Assembly: GCA_938033975.1 (NCBI GenBank)
Contig: CALHKJ010000081.1
Location: 1-14,906, forward strand
DNA from: an uncultured Saprospiraceae bacterium
GTDB taxonomy: Bacteria > Bacteroidota > Bacteroidia > Chitinophagales > Saprospiraceae
Direction: 5' to 3'
DNA: 14,906 nt
The position numbers were made by a program, and so were the translations under genes. Below the pieces are notes generated by a model. The model had not been told where the DNA came from. It searched no databases and worked only from the letters and a program-made list of their open reading frames with translations. Positions 1 through 7,338 of this stretch are shown here, piece after piece. The first letter of the stretch is position 1. Each line of letters begins with the position of its first letter.

Positions 1-284
1 GGATTTTCTGCTCCAGGATTGAAAATGATTCTCTTTGGTTTTAGACTCAAAAGATAGTCTATAGAATCCTCAAGTCTATCTGCTCCTACATAAACCGTGA
101 TAGTATGTATGTCATCAAATTTGGTTTCACCCTTCACGATGGGTACATCTTCAACCTGACCTTCTCGTAAGCCAACAGCAATAGTATCATGTCCATACTT
201 GCGTAATTTTTTGATTGCAATGTTTGAATACCTTTCAGGTTTCAAAGAGGCTCCCATCACTAAGGTTTTATTTGACTTTTTCAT
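1..284 (-). CDS. CoA-binding domain protein (Rossmann fold), 3' end cut by window edge
   Basis: Read on the minus strand from ATG at 284, the frame stays open for 94 codons to the window edge. The protein begins MKKSNKTLVMGASLKPERYS and contains KKLRKYGHDTIAVGLREG, then HTITVYVGADR, then LKPKRIIFNPGAEN. This is the pattern of the short CoA_binding_2 (YccU-like) proteins: a glycine-containing first beta-alpha unit (VMGAS), a GH turn before the second strand, and the (I/V)xFxPG(A/T)EN signature near the cofactor site. Family members are about 120 residues, so roughly the last 25 are missing. The family is thought to bind CoA or a similar nucleotide in the cytoplasm, but its physiological role is not established. 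The downstream neighbour is outside the window. It is divergent from the peptidase gene at 526, with the heptad repeat array between them. I saw no clear TAnnTTTG promoter in front of it. Confidence 0.85.
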   Translation of the reverse strand, partial: MKKSNKTLVMGASLKPERYSNIAIKKLRKYGHDTIAVGLREGQVEDVPIVKGETKFDDIHTITVYVGADRLEDSIDYLLSLKPKRIIFNPGAEN

Positions 285-333
285 ATTTTAATAACAAAAA
301 GCTTATAAATATGTTTCAGCATCAAACATTTGA

Positions 334-455
334 TTTCTGATATTTGACCTTTGGAATCCAACATCCAATATCTTATTTCTGACATTTGACATTTGACATT
401 TGACATTTGACCTTTGCAATCCAACATCCAACATCCAACATCCAACATCCAACAT
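334..455. repeat. Compound heptanucleotide repeat array
   Basis: Two different 7-bp tandem repeats lie in the divergent intergenic region. GACATTT occurs four times without interruption (381-408) and CCAACAT five times (421-455). They belong to a larger imperfect duplication. A block running TTTCTGATATTTGACC, TTTGGAATCCAACATCC (334-366) recurs from 376, where the GACATTT part and the CCAACAT part have both been expanded. Degenerate copies continue to about 490 (GTCAACATCC, AAATCATAAATC). All unit changes are whole heptads, as expected for slipped-strand expansion. There is no coding potential and no CRISPR spacing. The region ends about 70 bp before the start of the peptidase gene. Confidence 0.85.
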
Positions 456-525
456 CATAAGTCAACATCCTAAATCATAAATCTTATATCTTTACCCAAT
501 ATATCCAACAATTAAAACCTTATTG

Positions 526-2226
526 ATGAGAATTCTTTGCCTTTTAATTTCGATTCTGACAATTTTATCCGCGTGCCAATCTTCTAGTGAAAATTCTACT
601 GGAGTAGAAGATTCTGCCACAAATTCAGTTGAACTACCTGCTGTTTTTTCGGATTATGATTGGAGCTCTGCTCCTAAAACGCCATTGGATTCGATGCTGA
701 ATAAATATACCCCATTCACCCTTGAAGCCGACTTTAGTCATCTTTCAGCTAACCAGAAAAAGATGGTTTCAAAATTAATTGATGCTGGGGAGATCATTGA
801 GGATATGTTTTGGTATCAAGCCATTGGAGACAAAGAAGAATTCTTAAGTAAGATTAATGATCCAAAATTGAGAGCTTTTGCTAGAATCAACTACGGTCCT
901 TATGACAGACTGGATGGTAATAAACCATTCATTGATGGCTATACTAAAAAACCAGATGGAGCCAATTATTATCCAGCAGATATGACCAAGGAAGAGTATG
1001 AAGCATCTGATATTGAGGACAAGAAAAACTTGTATTCATTCGTAAGAAGAGATGAAAATGGTAAGTTATACGAACTACCATATAGCGAGCATTTCAAGGA
1101 AGAGTCAAAAAAGATTTCCGATATCCTGATGGAGTGCTCTGAGCTCGCGGAAAATCCAGAGCTTAAAAATTACCTAAAACACAGATCAAAAGCATTGACT
1201 GATGACTATTACCGAGTGAGTGACATGGCATGGTTAGAAATGAAGGAAAATATGATCGATGTGGTCATTGGTCCAATTGAATCTTATGAAGATCAATTGT
1301 ATGGAACCAAGGCAGCATTCGAATGCTACGTTTTGATAAAGGACATGGAGTGGAGTAAGCGCTTAGAAAAATACGCAGCCTTCTTACCAGAACTTCAAAA
1401 AGGTTTGCCTGTTCCTGACAAGTACAAAACGGAAACTCCTGGTAACGAAACTGAGTTGAATGCCTACGATGTGATATACTATTCTGGTGATTGTAATGCT
1501 GGTAGTAAGACGATTGCGATCAATCTACCTAATGACGAAATTGTACAACTTAAAAAAGGAACAAGAAGACTGCAATTGAAAAATGCAATGAAGGCTAAGT
1601 ATGAAAAAATCTTAGTGCCTATCTCCAAAGAAGTAATCGATCCAAGCCAAAGAAAGCACATTACCTTTGATGCCTTTTTCTCCAATACCATGTTTCATGA
1701 AGTATCACATGGACTAGGTATCAAAAATACCATCAATGGAAAAGGTTTGGTGAGAGAAGCATTGAAAGAGCACGCAAGTGCACTTGAGGAAGGTAAGGCA
1801 GATCTTCTTGGTTTGTATATGATCAAGCAACTACATTCTGATGGCGAGTTGACAGAAGATCTTATGGATTACTACGTGACCTTCATGGCAGGAATATTTA
1901 GATCAGTTCGCTTTGGTGCATCTTCAGCACATGGCAAGGCAAACATGATCCGATTTAACTACTTTGATGAAATGGGTGCCTTTACGCGAGATGCCAAAAC
2001 AGGCTATTACAAGATAAATTTTGAGAATTTCGAAAAGGCTATGGATAGTTTAGGTGAGAAAATTTTACGATTGCAAGGAGATGGAGATTATGATGGGGTA
2101 GCAGCACTTGTGAAGGATAAAGGGTTGATTAAAAAGCAGTTACAATCTGATTTGGATAACTTATCGAAGAAGGGGATACCAGTTGATGTCGTATTCAAAC
2201 AAGGGAAAGCAGTTTTAGGCTTATAA
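526..2226 (+). CDS. Lipoprotein zinc peptidase of the dipeptidyl peptidase III (M49)-like family
   Basis: Probable metallo-exopeptidase anchored in the envelope as a lipoprotein. The ATG at 526 is preferred over the TTG at 523: from it the signal peptide is MRILCLLISILTILSAC, with lipobox LSAC and modified Cys17. The zinc motif is HEVSH (His391-Glu392...His395) followed by G-L-G, and about 26 residues later LEEGKAD (Glu421-Glu422), comparable to the EECxAE/D motif that gives the third zinc ligand in M49. Canonical M49 enzymes carry a six-residue HExxxH motif. A five-residue version is, from memory, known in a bacterial DPP III from Caldithrix abyssi, which is of similar length (about 560 residues). 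M49 enzymes release dipeptides from the N-terminus of short peptides. Length here is 566 residues with no obvious truncation. It heads a same-strand group with a LRR protein and an S15 dipeptidyl peptidase. A TATCTTTA at 487-494 is a weak -7 candidate. Confidence 0.8.
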   Translation: MRILCLLISILTILSACQSSSENSTGVEDSATNSVELPAVFSDYDWSSAPKTPLDSMLNKYTPFTLEADFSHLSANQKKMVSKLIDAGEIIEDMFWYQAIGDKEEFLSKINDPKLRAFARINYGPYDRLDGNKPFIDGYTKKPDGANYYPADMTKEEYEASDIEDKKNLYSFVRRDENGKLYELPYSEHFKEESKKISDILMECSELAENPELKNYLKHRSKALTDDYYRVSDMAWLEMKENMIDVVIGPIESYEDQLYGTKAAFECYVLIKDMEWSKRLEKYAAFLPELQKGLPVPDKYKTETPGNETELNAYDVIYYSGDCNAGSKTIAINLPNDEIVQLKKGTRRLQLKNAMKAKYEKILVPISKEVIDPSQRKHITFDAFFSNTMFHEVSHGLGIKNTINGKGLVREALKEHASALEEGKADLLGLYMIKQLHSDGELTEDLMDYYVTFMAGIFRSVRFGASSAHGKANMIRFNYFDEMGAFTRDAKTGYYKINFENFEKAMDSLGEKILRLQGDGDYDGVAALVKDKGLIKKQLQSDLDNLSKKGIPVDVVFKQGKAVLGL

Positions 2227-2241
2227 TTTGCATATATAAAT

Positions 2242-2268
2242 AGAACGATTCATTAATATTATCGTTCT
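2242..2268 (+). terminator. Possible weak terminator hairpin after the M49-like gene
   Basis: A perfect 8-bp inverted repeat, AGAACGAT (2242-2249) and ATCGTTCT (2261-2268), flanks an 11-nt loop, 15 bp after the stop codon. Only a very short T run follows on the plus strand, so it may be a weak terminator or an mRNA-stabilising stem rather than a strong stop. It lies in the 89-bp gap before the LRR gene, so the two genes may be partly uncoupled. Confidence 0.4.
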
Positions 2269-2315
2269 TTGATGTAAGGGATCAGTATAAGAATTATAAA
2301 AACAAAAGGATATCT

Positions 2316-3281
2316 ATGTTTAAATTCTATTACAAAATTATCAGCCTTCTTGCCTTTGGCTTTTTTGGACTTGCGTCAAATGGGCTTATTGCACAATATG
2401 ATGTCAATAGCAATAAGTGGTTTACAAATCTTCAAGATGCACTCAGTGAACCTGAAAGAGTATTCAAGTTAGATCTCTCTGGGCAAGGCCTTCGTGAAAT
2501 CCCTAAAGAGATTAGCCTACTTACCAATTTGAATGAGTTAAGAATCAAGGATAATCTAATCACTTCAGTTGGAGAAGAGCTTGCTGAAAATACAAGACTC
2601 GAATCCATAGACCTAAGTGGAAATCAATTAGAAAGCATAGATTTTAATAATCTTTCACAAAACGCTCTTAATCTCAAATTCCTTATACTAAGAGAAAATT
2701 CTTTGGAATCAATTGATAGCTCACTCAATAAAATGAAATTCTTAAGCTATCTCGATCTTGGAGGAAACTTTATAGAAGAGATTGATGATGATATCCAGTT
2801 AAAGTATCTGAAGGTTTTGGTTCTTGATAACAACAATTTATCAGAGCTGCCAGCTATGGCAATCAATGCTCCAAAATTAAAAACACTAAATCTCAATGCA
2901 AATCAGATTGGAGTATTTGATGTGAGAGTTTTTCCTAGTTTGCTTGCTTTAGACCTTGGGGACAATCCACTAAAGAAATACAATATCACGATTTCAAAGT
3001 TGGAAAAACTAATTTTAGACTGGGTTGATTTTGAACATTTAGAACTATTACCATTGCCAGTGACCATTGAGATTCTTTCATTGGAACATTGTAATTTGAA
3101 ATCAATTCCTGATTTCATTTACAACATGTACAATTTAAAAGAACTGTCTATGATGCATAATGAAATTGAAATCCTTAGTTCTCAATTAAACCAATGTAAG
3201 AAACTAAAGCTTGTATGGCTTGATGGAAATAAACTAGAGGAGCTTCCTGACTCTTCCAATTTCAATTTCGAAATTAAGTAG
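2316..3281 (+). CDS. Secreted leucine-rich-repeat protein
   Basis: 321 residues. The N-terminus has a basic start and a hydrophobic stretch (MFKFYYKIISLLAFGFFGLA) ending in a likely cleavage site at GLIAQ, so the protein is predicted to be exported. After a short cap (WFTNLQDALSEPERVFKLDL), LRR units of roughly 20-24 residues run from about residue 48 to the end. Examples are LTNLNELRIKDNLITSV, TRLESIDLSGNQLESI, LKVLVLDNNNLSELP and LKLVWLDGNKLEELP, with the LxxLxLxxNxL core visible in most. Units around residues 225-255 are degenerate. There is no C-terminal T9SS sorting domain and no catalytic domain, so a binding or scaffold role is likely, with unknown ligand. The S15 peptidase starts only 30 bp downstream, so the two are probably co-transcribed. 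The exact number of repeats (about eleven) is an estimate by eye. Confidence 0.85.
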   Translation: MFKFYYKIISLLAFGFFGLASNGLIAQYDVNSNKWFTNLQDALSEPERVFKLDLSGQGLREIPKEISLLTNLNELRIKDNLITSVGEELAENTRLESIDLSGNQLESIDFNNLSQNALNLKFLILRENSLESIDSSLNKMKFLSYLDLGGNFIEEIDDDIQLKYLKVLVLDNNNLSELPAMAINAPKLKTLNLNANQIGVFDVRVFPSLLALDLGDNPLKKYNITISKLEKLILDWVDFEHLELLPLPVTIEILSLEHCNLKSIPDFIYNMYNLKELSMMHNEIEILSSQLNQCKKLKLVWLDGNKLEELPDSSNFNFEIK

Positions 3282-3311
3282 TATTTTCCTTATCAAATAT
3301 GAGCTCTATTG

Positions 3312-5138
3312 ATGGTAAAATATAAGTTGCTAGCATTTCTACTTTTAGGAATGCAGTTCCTACAAGTTAATGGCCAATCGCCACATATTATTAAAGGTGG
3401 GCTTGCTCAGGATATTTCACAATTCTCCAATTCAAAAGATTGGATCAAAGAAGAAGTTTGGGTAGAAGCTCCATTTGATTCAGACCTCGATGGAAAAGTA
3501 GATAGGTTACATGTGTTTATAACGAGACCATTTCAAACCGATAGCAAAATACTTAAGCTTCCAGTCATCTATCAATCCAGTCCATATTATGGTCTTCCAA
3601 TTGCGAATTTATTGCGACAAAAATCCACAAAAAAATTCATGTGGAATGTCCAGCACGAAATAGGCAATCCTCCAAATCCTACCAATAAGTCAATATCGAA
3701 AACCAGAAAGAAAAGACCCATTATAGCATTTATCGAAGACAGACAATGGGTGCCGAAAGGCTTTATCACTGTATATTCTTCTTCTCCTGGAACAGGTCTA
3801 TCTGATGGTGTACCATCTGTAGGTGGTGAAAATGAGTCTCTCGCTCCTAAAGCGGTGATTGATTGGCTTTGTGGTAGAGCAAAAGCATATACATCCAGAG
3901 ATGGAAATGAGGAGGTAGTTGCCTTTTGGTCAGATGGAAAAATTGGGATGATGGGAACATCTTACGATGGTAGCTTGGCTTTGGCAGCAGCAACTACTGC
4001 AGTTGATGGTTTGAAAGCAATAGTACCCATTGCTGCAGTAAGTTCCTTTTATGATTATTATAGATCTAATGGTTTGGTGAGATCTCCTGAAGGTTACCTT
4101 GGAGAGGATGCAGATGTATTGTACAGTCTAATCCATACAGCTAAGAAGTCCATGCGAAAATCAAATAATGCCAACATGCGAGATGCTGTAATTTTAAAAG
4201 GCATTGATAGAAAAACAGGTGACTATAATAATTTTTGGAACGAAAGAAATTACCTTAATAAGTTGGATAATGTAAATACTGCTGTTCTGATCTCACATGG
4301 ATTTAATGATTGGAATGTAATGCCAGAACACAGCTATAATTTATATCAAGCATTAAAACATAAAAAAATCCCTTTGCAGCTTTATTATCATCATGGCGAT
4401 CATGCTGGTCAAGCACCTACCGAAATGATAAACAAGTGGTTTACTAAATATTTACTTGAAGTAGAAAATAGAGTAGAGGATGATGCAAAAGTTTGGATAG
4501 TTCCAAGCAATAAAAATCAAGCAATTCCTTATCAAGATTTCCCACATCCAAATTCAGAAATGGTCGATCTATATCTGGAAAAGGGAAATTCAAATAAGGG
4601 GAAATTGTCCTTAAATCCAAAAACTGATGGTGGCATAGAAAAATTAATTGATGATGCCTCCAAGACGGGAAAACAATTGGCAACAGAATTAAGTGATAGT
4701 CGATTGCTTTATCTCAGTCCCGTTTTAAAAGAAGATGTTCATCTTTCCGGTGTAGCGAGAATAAGTGTTGAGATGGCTAGCAGCAAAGCTGCAGCTAATT
4801 TATCTATTTGGCTCGTTTCCTTACCTTGGAATGACGAAAAGGATGCAAAAATTTCTGACAATATTATTACCAGAGCTTGGGCGGATCCGCAAAATCATCA
4901 ATCAGAAAAAGGAGAACCACTTAGCCCAGGAGAATTTGTAAATGTATCTTTTGATCTTCAACCTGATGATCAAATTATTGCAAAAGGACAACAAATTGCT
5001 TTGATGATTTTTGCTAGCGATGCAGAATTTACCATATTGCCTAAAGCAGGTACTGAATTGACTATCCAACTAGATAAAACTTTATTGAGACTTCCAATAG
5101 TTAATGGTAAGTTAGCTTTAGAAAAAGCCTTCAATTAA
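3312..5138 (+). CDS. Secreted Xaa-Pro dipeptidyl peptidase (S15 / CocE-NonD family)
   Basis: 608 residues from the ATG at 3312, chosen over the in-frame TTG at 3309. The signal peptide is MVKYKLLAFLLLGMQFLQVNGQ, with cleavage probably near residue 22. The alpha/beta-hydrolase domain carries the nucleophile motif GTSYDG with Ser217, the acid in HGFNDWN (Asp333) and the base in HHGDHAG (His364), the usual S15 order. Before it, DLDGKVDRLHVFITRP and IYQSSPYYG match the family's N-terminal strands and oxyanion region. The C-terminal jelly-roll (PF08530 type) runs from about residue 465, including HLSGVARISVE and LSPGEFVNVSFDLQP. Such enzymes remove N-terminal X-Pro dipeptides. Related esterases (cocaine esterase, glutaryl acylase) share the fold, so the substrate is inferred. 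It follows the LRR gene closely and converges on the SecA-like gene, with only 46 bp and no evident terminator between them. Confidence 0.9.
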   Translation: MVKYKLLAFLLLGMQFLQVNGQSPHIIKGGLAQDISQFSNSKDWIKEEVWVEAPFDSDLDGKVDRLHVFITRPFQTDSKILKLPVIYQSSPYYGLPIANLLRQKSTKKFMWNVQHEIGNPPNPTNKSISKTRKKRPIIAFIEDRQWVPKGFITVYSSSPGTGLSDGVPSVGGENESLAPKAVIDWLCGRAKAYTSRDGNEEVVAFWSDGKIGMMGTSYDGSLALAAATTAVDGLKAIVPIAAVSSFYDYYRSNGLVRSPEGYLGEDADVLYSLIHTAKKSMRKSNNANMRDAVILKGIDRKTGDYNNFWNERNYLNKLDNVNTAVLISHGFNDWNVMPEHSYNLYQALKHKKIPLQLYYHHGDHAGQAPTEMINKWFTKYLLEVENRVEDDAKVWIVPSNKNQAIPYQDFPHPNSEMVDLYLEKGNSNKGKLSLNPKTDGGIEKLIDDASKTGKQLATELSDSRLLYLSPVLKEDVHLSGVARISVEMASSKAAANLSIWLVSLPWNDEKDAKISDNIITRAWADPQNHQSEKGEPLSPGEFVNVSFDLQPDDQIIAKGQQIALMIFASDAEFTILPKAGTELTIQLDKTLLRLPIVNGKLALEKAFN

Positions 5139-5184
5139 AAGAATGACTGCTTTAAAATCAATTTCAATTATTGCCACTTGGAGT

Positions 5185-5706
5185 TCACTTTAATGAATTA
5201 TACCAGCCTACAATCTCTTCTTCGCAATTATCAGGTAGACCTTGGTTTGTGATTTTATCTTGAGCTCTAACAATAGACTTGGAAATCATTTCATGTTCTA
5301 TCGCTTCATTTTCATCATGGTTCATATGTTTCATGACTTCCTTTATTTTGTCTGAATTAAACAAAGCAAAAATTGGATCATCCAAAGAACTAATGAACAA
5401 AGCCTTAGCGAGATTCAATGATTTTATAAAATCTATTTCTTTTTGACTATCAAAATGATGTTCAAGAAAGACAATTTCATGTTCACTTATTCTGGATGGG
5501 ATTACATTACGAATTAATTGCACTGAAGATCCAAGTAACGTTTGATAATGTTCATAGCTAAGATCAGACCATACAAGAAAAACAGTGGAGTTAGCCTTGC
5601 TTGTCAATTCAACAATAGCTTTATCCTTTACATTACTATGCATGTAAATCTGATCTGTCACAATTGGTCCTTTTGATTTACCCTTAAAAATATTGAAAAA
5701 TGACAT
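5185..5706 (-). CDS. Small cytoplasmic protein resembling a stand-alone SecA second motor domain fragment
   Basis: 173 residues starting MSFFNIFKGKSKGPIV, with no signal peptide or membrane segment. I know no named function. Residues 103-151 look like the end of the SecA helicase-type motor. FISSLDDPIFALFNSDKI and EVMKHMNHDENEAIEHEM line up with SecA's FxVSLEDxLMRxFGSxRI and VMxxMGLKEGExIxHxM, and ISKSIVRAQDKI with the (I/M)xKSIERAQKKV helix. The upstream part (KAIVELTSKANSTVFLVW, then IVFLEHHFD) could be a shrunken RecA-like fold, but the motifs SecA needs for ATP hydrolysis (ATNMAGRGTD, QLRGRAGRQG) are absent. It should therefore not be an ATPase. It might be a regulator or partner built from a SecA domain; that is inference. 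It is probably monocistronic: the SusD unit upstream is closed by a terminator at 5951-5983, so its own promoter should lie in 5707-5950. Confidence 0.75.
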   Translation of the reverse strand: MSFFNIFKGKSKGPIVTDQIYMHSNVKDKAIVELTSKANSTVFLVWSDLSYEHYQTLLGSSVQLIRNVIPSRISEHEIVFLEHHFDSQKEIDFIKSLNLAKALFISSLDDPIFALFNSDKIKEVMKHMNHDENEAIEHEMISKSIVRAQDKITNQGLPDNCEEEIVGWYNSLK

Positions 5707-5950
5707 AGATTGATTTTAAATAAATTGTACTTAATTCTAAAATACAACATTTAACCAAGCTGTTTCCATAAGGTAAATATTTTGCGCAGTAATTATTTGA
5801 TATTCAAACTCTTCTTGACAGCATAAACAAATTCAGCTCATTCCCGCTCTAGCTTTTGCGAAAGCTGATTCAGACAAAAGCTGCAACTTTCTTTTCAACT
5901 AGTAGACATTAGAATTCGAAATTCAAACCCTTCACTACACAGAACTGAAC
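5707..5950. other. Non-coding gap upstream of the SecA-like gene
   Basis: This stretch, together with the terminator at 5951-5983 and the rest up to 6023, forms a 317-bp gap without a gene. It should hold the promoter of the leftward SecA-like gene, but I found no convincing TTG...TAnnTTTG pair on the minus strand. The only clear structure is the palindrome at 5851-5866. I see no small ORF with a credible start in either direction. Confidence 0.5.
5851..5866. repeat. Short palindrome AGCTTT-TGCG-AAAGCT, REP-like
   Basis: Perfect 6-bp arms, AGCTTT (5851-5856) and AAAGCT (5861-5866), flank a TGCG loop and are preceded by TTCCCGCT (5841-5848). The arrangement looks like a decayed copy of the TTCCCGCTTTCGCGAAAGCGGG-type intergenic palindrome that I recall from Bacteroidota genomes. 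No T run follows on either strand, so it is not an intrinsic terminator. Confidence 0.45.
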
Positions 5951-5983
5951 AAAAAAAGAGGAGTAACTTTCGTCACTCCTCTT
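5951..5983 (-). terminator. Intrinsic terminator of the gntR-susC-susD unit
   Basis: On the minus strand a perfect 9-bp stem, AAGAGGAGT (from 5983-5975) and ACTCCTCTT (5964-5956), with a 10-nt loop runs into a T run formed by the seven A's at 5951-5957 on the plus strand. It starts about 40 bp after the SusD stop codon and has the right orientation. No T run is present on the plus-strand side, so it works in one direction. Confidence 0.88.
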
Positions 5984-6023
5984 AATAGATTTGTTATTTG
6001 TATAATTAATTATTCAAACTTAA

Positions 6024-7328
6024 TTAGTAGCCAGCGTTCTGCGTAATTGTATTGAAGCTTGATAGTATCTCGGAAACAGGAACAGGGAAAATGTGGTAAT
6101 CACTACTAATTGTTTCTCCCATAGCTGCATTCACAGTTCCAGTTCTTACTAAATCAAACCATCTATGACCTTCAAAAGCTAACTCAAGTCTTCTTTCATC
6201 TTGAATTGCTTGAGCGACACTACTTACTGAACCAGCATCCAAAGGATCCAATCCTGCTCTTTCTCTAATTGGATCTAAGATTGCTAATGCGTCTGCTGCA
6301 GAAGCACCAGTTTCATCTAAGGCTTCAGCGTACATAAGAAGTACATCTGCATATCTCAACTCAATCCAATCGTGATCAGGTCCACCTGTTTGTGGAAACT
6401 TTGGAGATGCTGTACTATCAATTGTTACCGCTCTTCTAAGATCGCCAGGACTTGCATCAAATGCAGCTACCAATCTAGAATCAAGAGGCTCAAGAGATTT
6501 AGTATCTAAACCACCAGACCATGACCAAAATTCAGAGAATCCATACTCATCAGAAATTGAACTTGAAATTTGACCAGCATAAATGATTTCAGAATTCAAA
6601 TCATTTAACTCACCAAATACGTCTGCAAAGTTTTCTTGCAATGCAATTCCAGCTCCTGGAGCAGCATTAATAACTGCCTCAAGTTGAGTTTTTGCACCTG
6701 CAAAATCACCTGTTGTTAAATATACTTTTGCAAGCATTCCTTGAGCGGCTAATTTTGAAGCTCTACCGTTTGAATTGGTTGTTGGTAAAGCAGAGATAGC
6801 TGCTTGAAAATCAGGAATAATCACTGAAGAATAAACACTACTTGCGCTTTGTCTTGCAAGTATTTCATTATCTGTTACACTCGGTACAGCAGATAAATTT
6901 ACTGTAACATCACCAAAAACTCTTACAAGCTTGAAGTAAGATAATGCTCTTAAAAATTGAGCTTCCCCAACTTGTACTGCATTTTCAGAATTTTCAATAA
7001 CATTATTTGCACTTAGGATAGATTTATATAAACCTGTGTACAATGGTCCAAAGAATTGATCTTCCATAGCCGTTAATCCCGGGCCATAAGTATCAAATTC
7101 TGTATATGGAGGTTCCATCATCAAAGCATTATCTGCTCTAAAATCACCCATTACAGCCATTGGCGTATACGAGGCATGTTGGTAAAAGTATGCAGCATTC
7201 AAAACACCTGTAAAGTCTGTAAGTGAGTCTGCGCTAGCAATATTGCTTGGAAATTGATCCAAGTCAGTGTCACATGCTGTTAAAAACAACAAGGACCCTA
7301 GTAATAATATATAATGTATTTTTTTCAT
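6024..7328 (-). CDS. SusD/RagB-family outer-membrane nutrient-binding lipoprotein
   Basis: 434 residues. The N-terminus is a lipoprotein signal, MKKIHYILLLGSLLFLTAC, with Cys19 as the lipidated residue, followed by DTDLDQFPSN. SusD hallmarks are present: an N-terminal helical TPR-like part (LYKSILSANNVIEN, then AQFLRALSYFKLVRVFGDV), KLAAQGMLAKVYLTTGDF, the WIELRYADVLLMYAEALDE helix, RLELAFEGHRWFDLVRTG, and the usual ending FPVPVSEI...TQNAGY. It would form the lid of the SusC transporter and bind substrate at the cell surface. At 434 residues it is shorter than many SusD proteins (about 480-550), so the variable ligand-contact region may be reduced. It starts 10 bp after the SusC stop behind an A-rich leader (AAAAAAAACA), which in this phylum replaces a Shine-Dalgarno site. 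No glycosidase or lyase follows in the window, so the ligand (glycan or peptide) is unknown. Confidence 0.95.
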   Translation of the reverse strand: MKKIHYILLLGSLLFLTACDTDLDQFPSNIASADSLTDFTGVLNAAYFYQHASYTPMAVMGDFRADNALMMEPPYTEFDTYGPGLTAMEDQFFGPLYTGLYKSILSANNVIENSENAVQVGEAQFLRALSYFKLVRVFGDVTVNLSAVPSVTDNEILARQSASSVYSSVIIPDFQAAISALPTTNSNGRASKLAAQGMLAKVYLTTGDFAGAKTQLEAVINAAPGAGIALQENFADVFGELNDLNSEIIYAGQISSSISDEYGFSEFWSWSGGLDTKSLEPLDSRLVAAFDASPGDLRRAVTIDSTASPKFPQTGGPDHDWIELRYADVLLMYAEALDETGASAADALAILDPIRERAGLDPLDAGSVSSVAQAIQDERRLELAFEGHRWFDLVRTGTVNAAMGETISSDYHIFPVPVSEILSSFNTITQNAGY

Positions 7329-7338
7329 GTTGTTTTTT

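Noticed and set aside
381..455. Heptad array as a possible CRISPR
   Set aside because: Units are 7 bp and directly adjacent, with no unique spacers and no cas genes.
523..525. TTG as the start of the M49-like gene (and likewise TTG at 3309 for the S15 gene)
   Set aside because: An ATG follows directly in both cases and gives the same, well-formed signal peptide.
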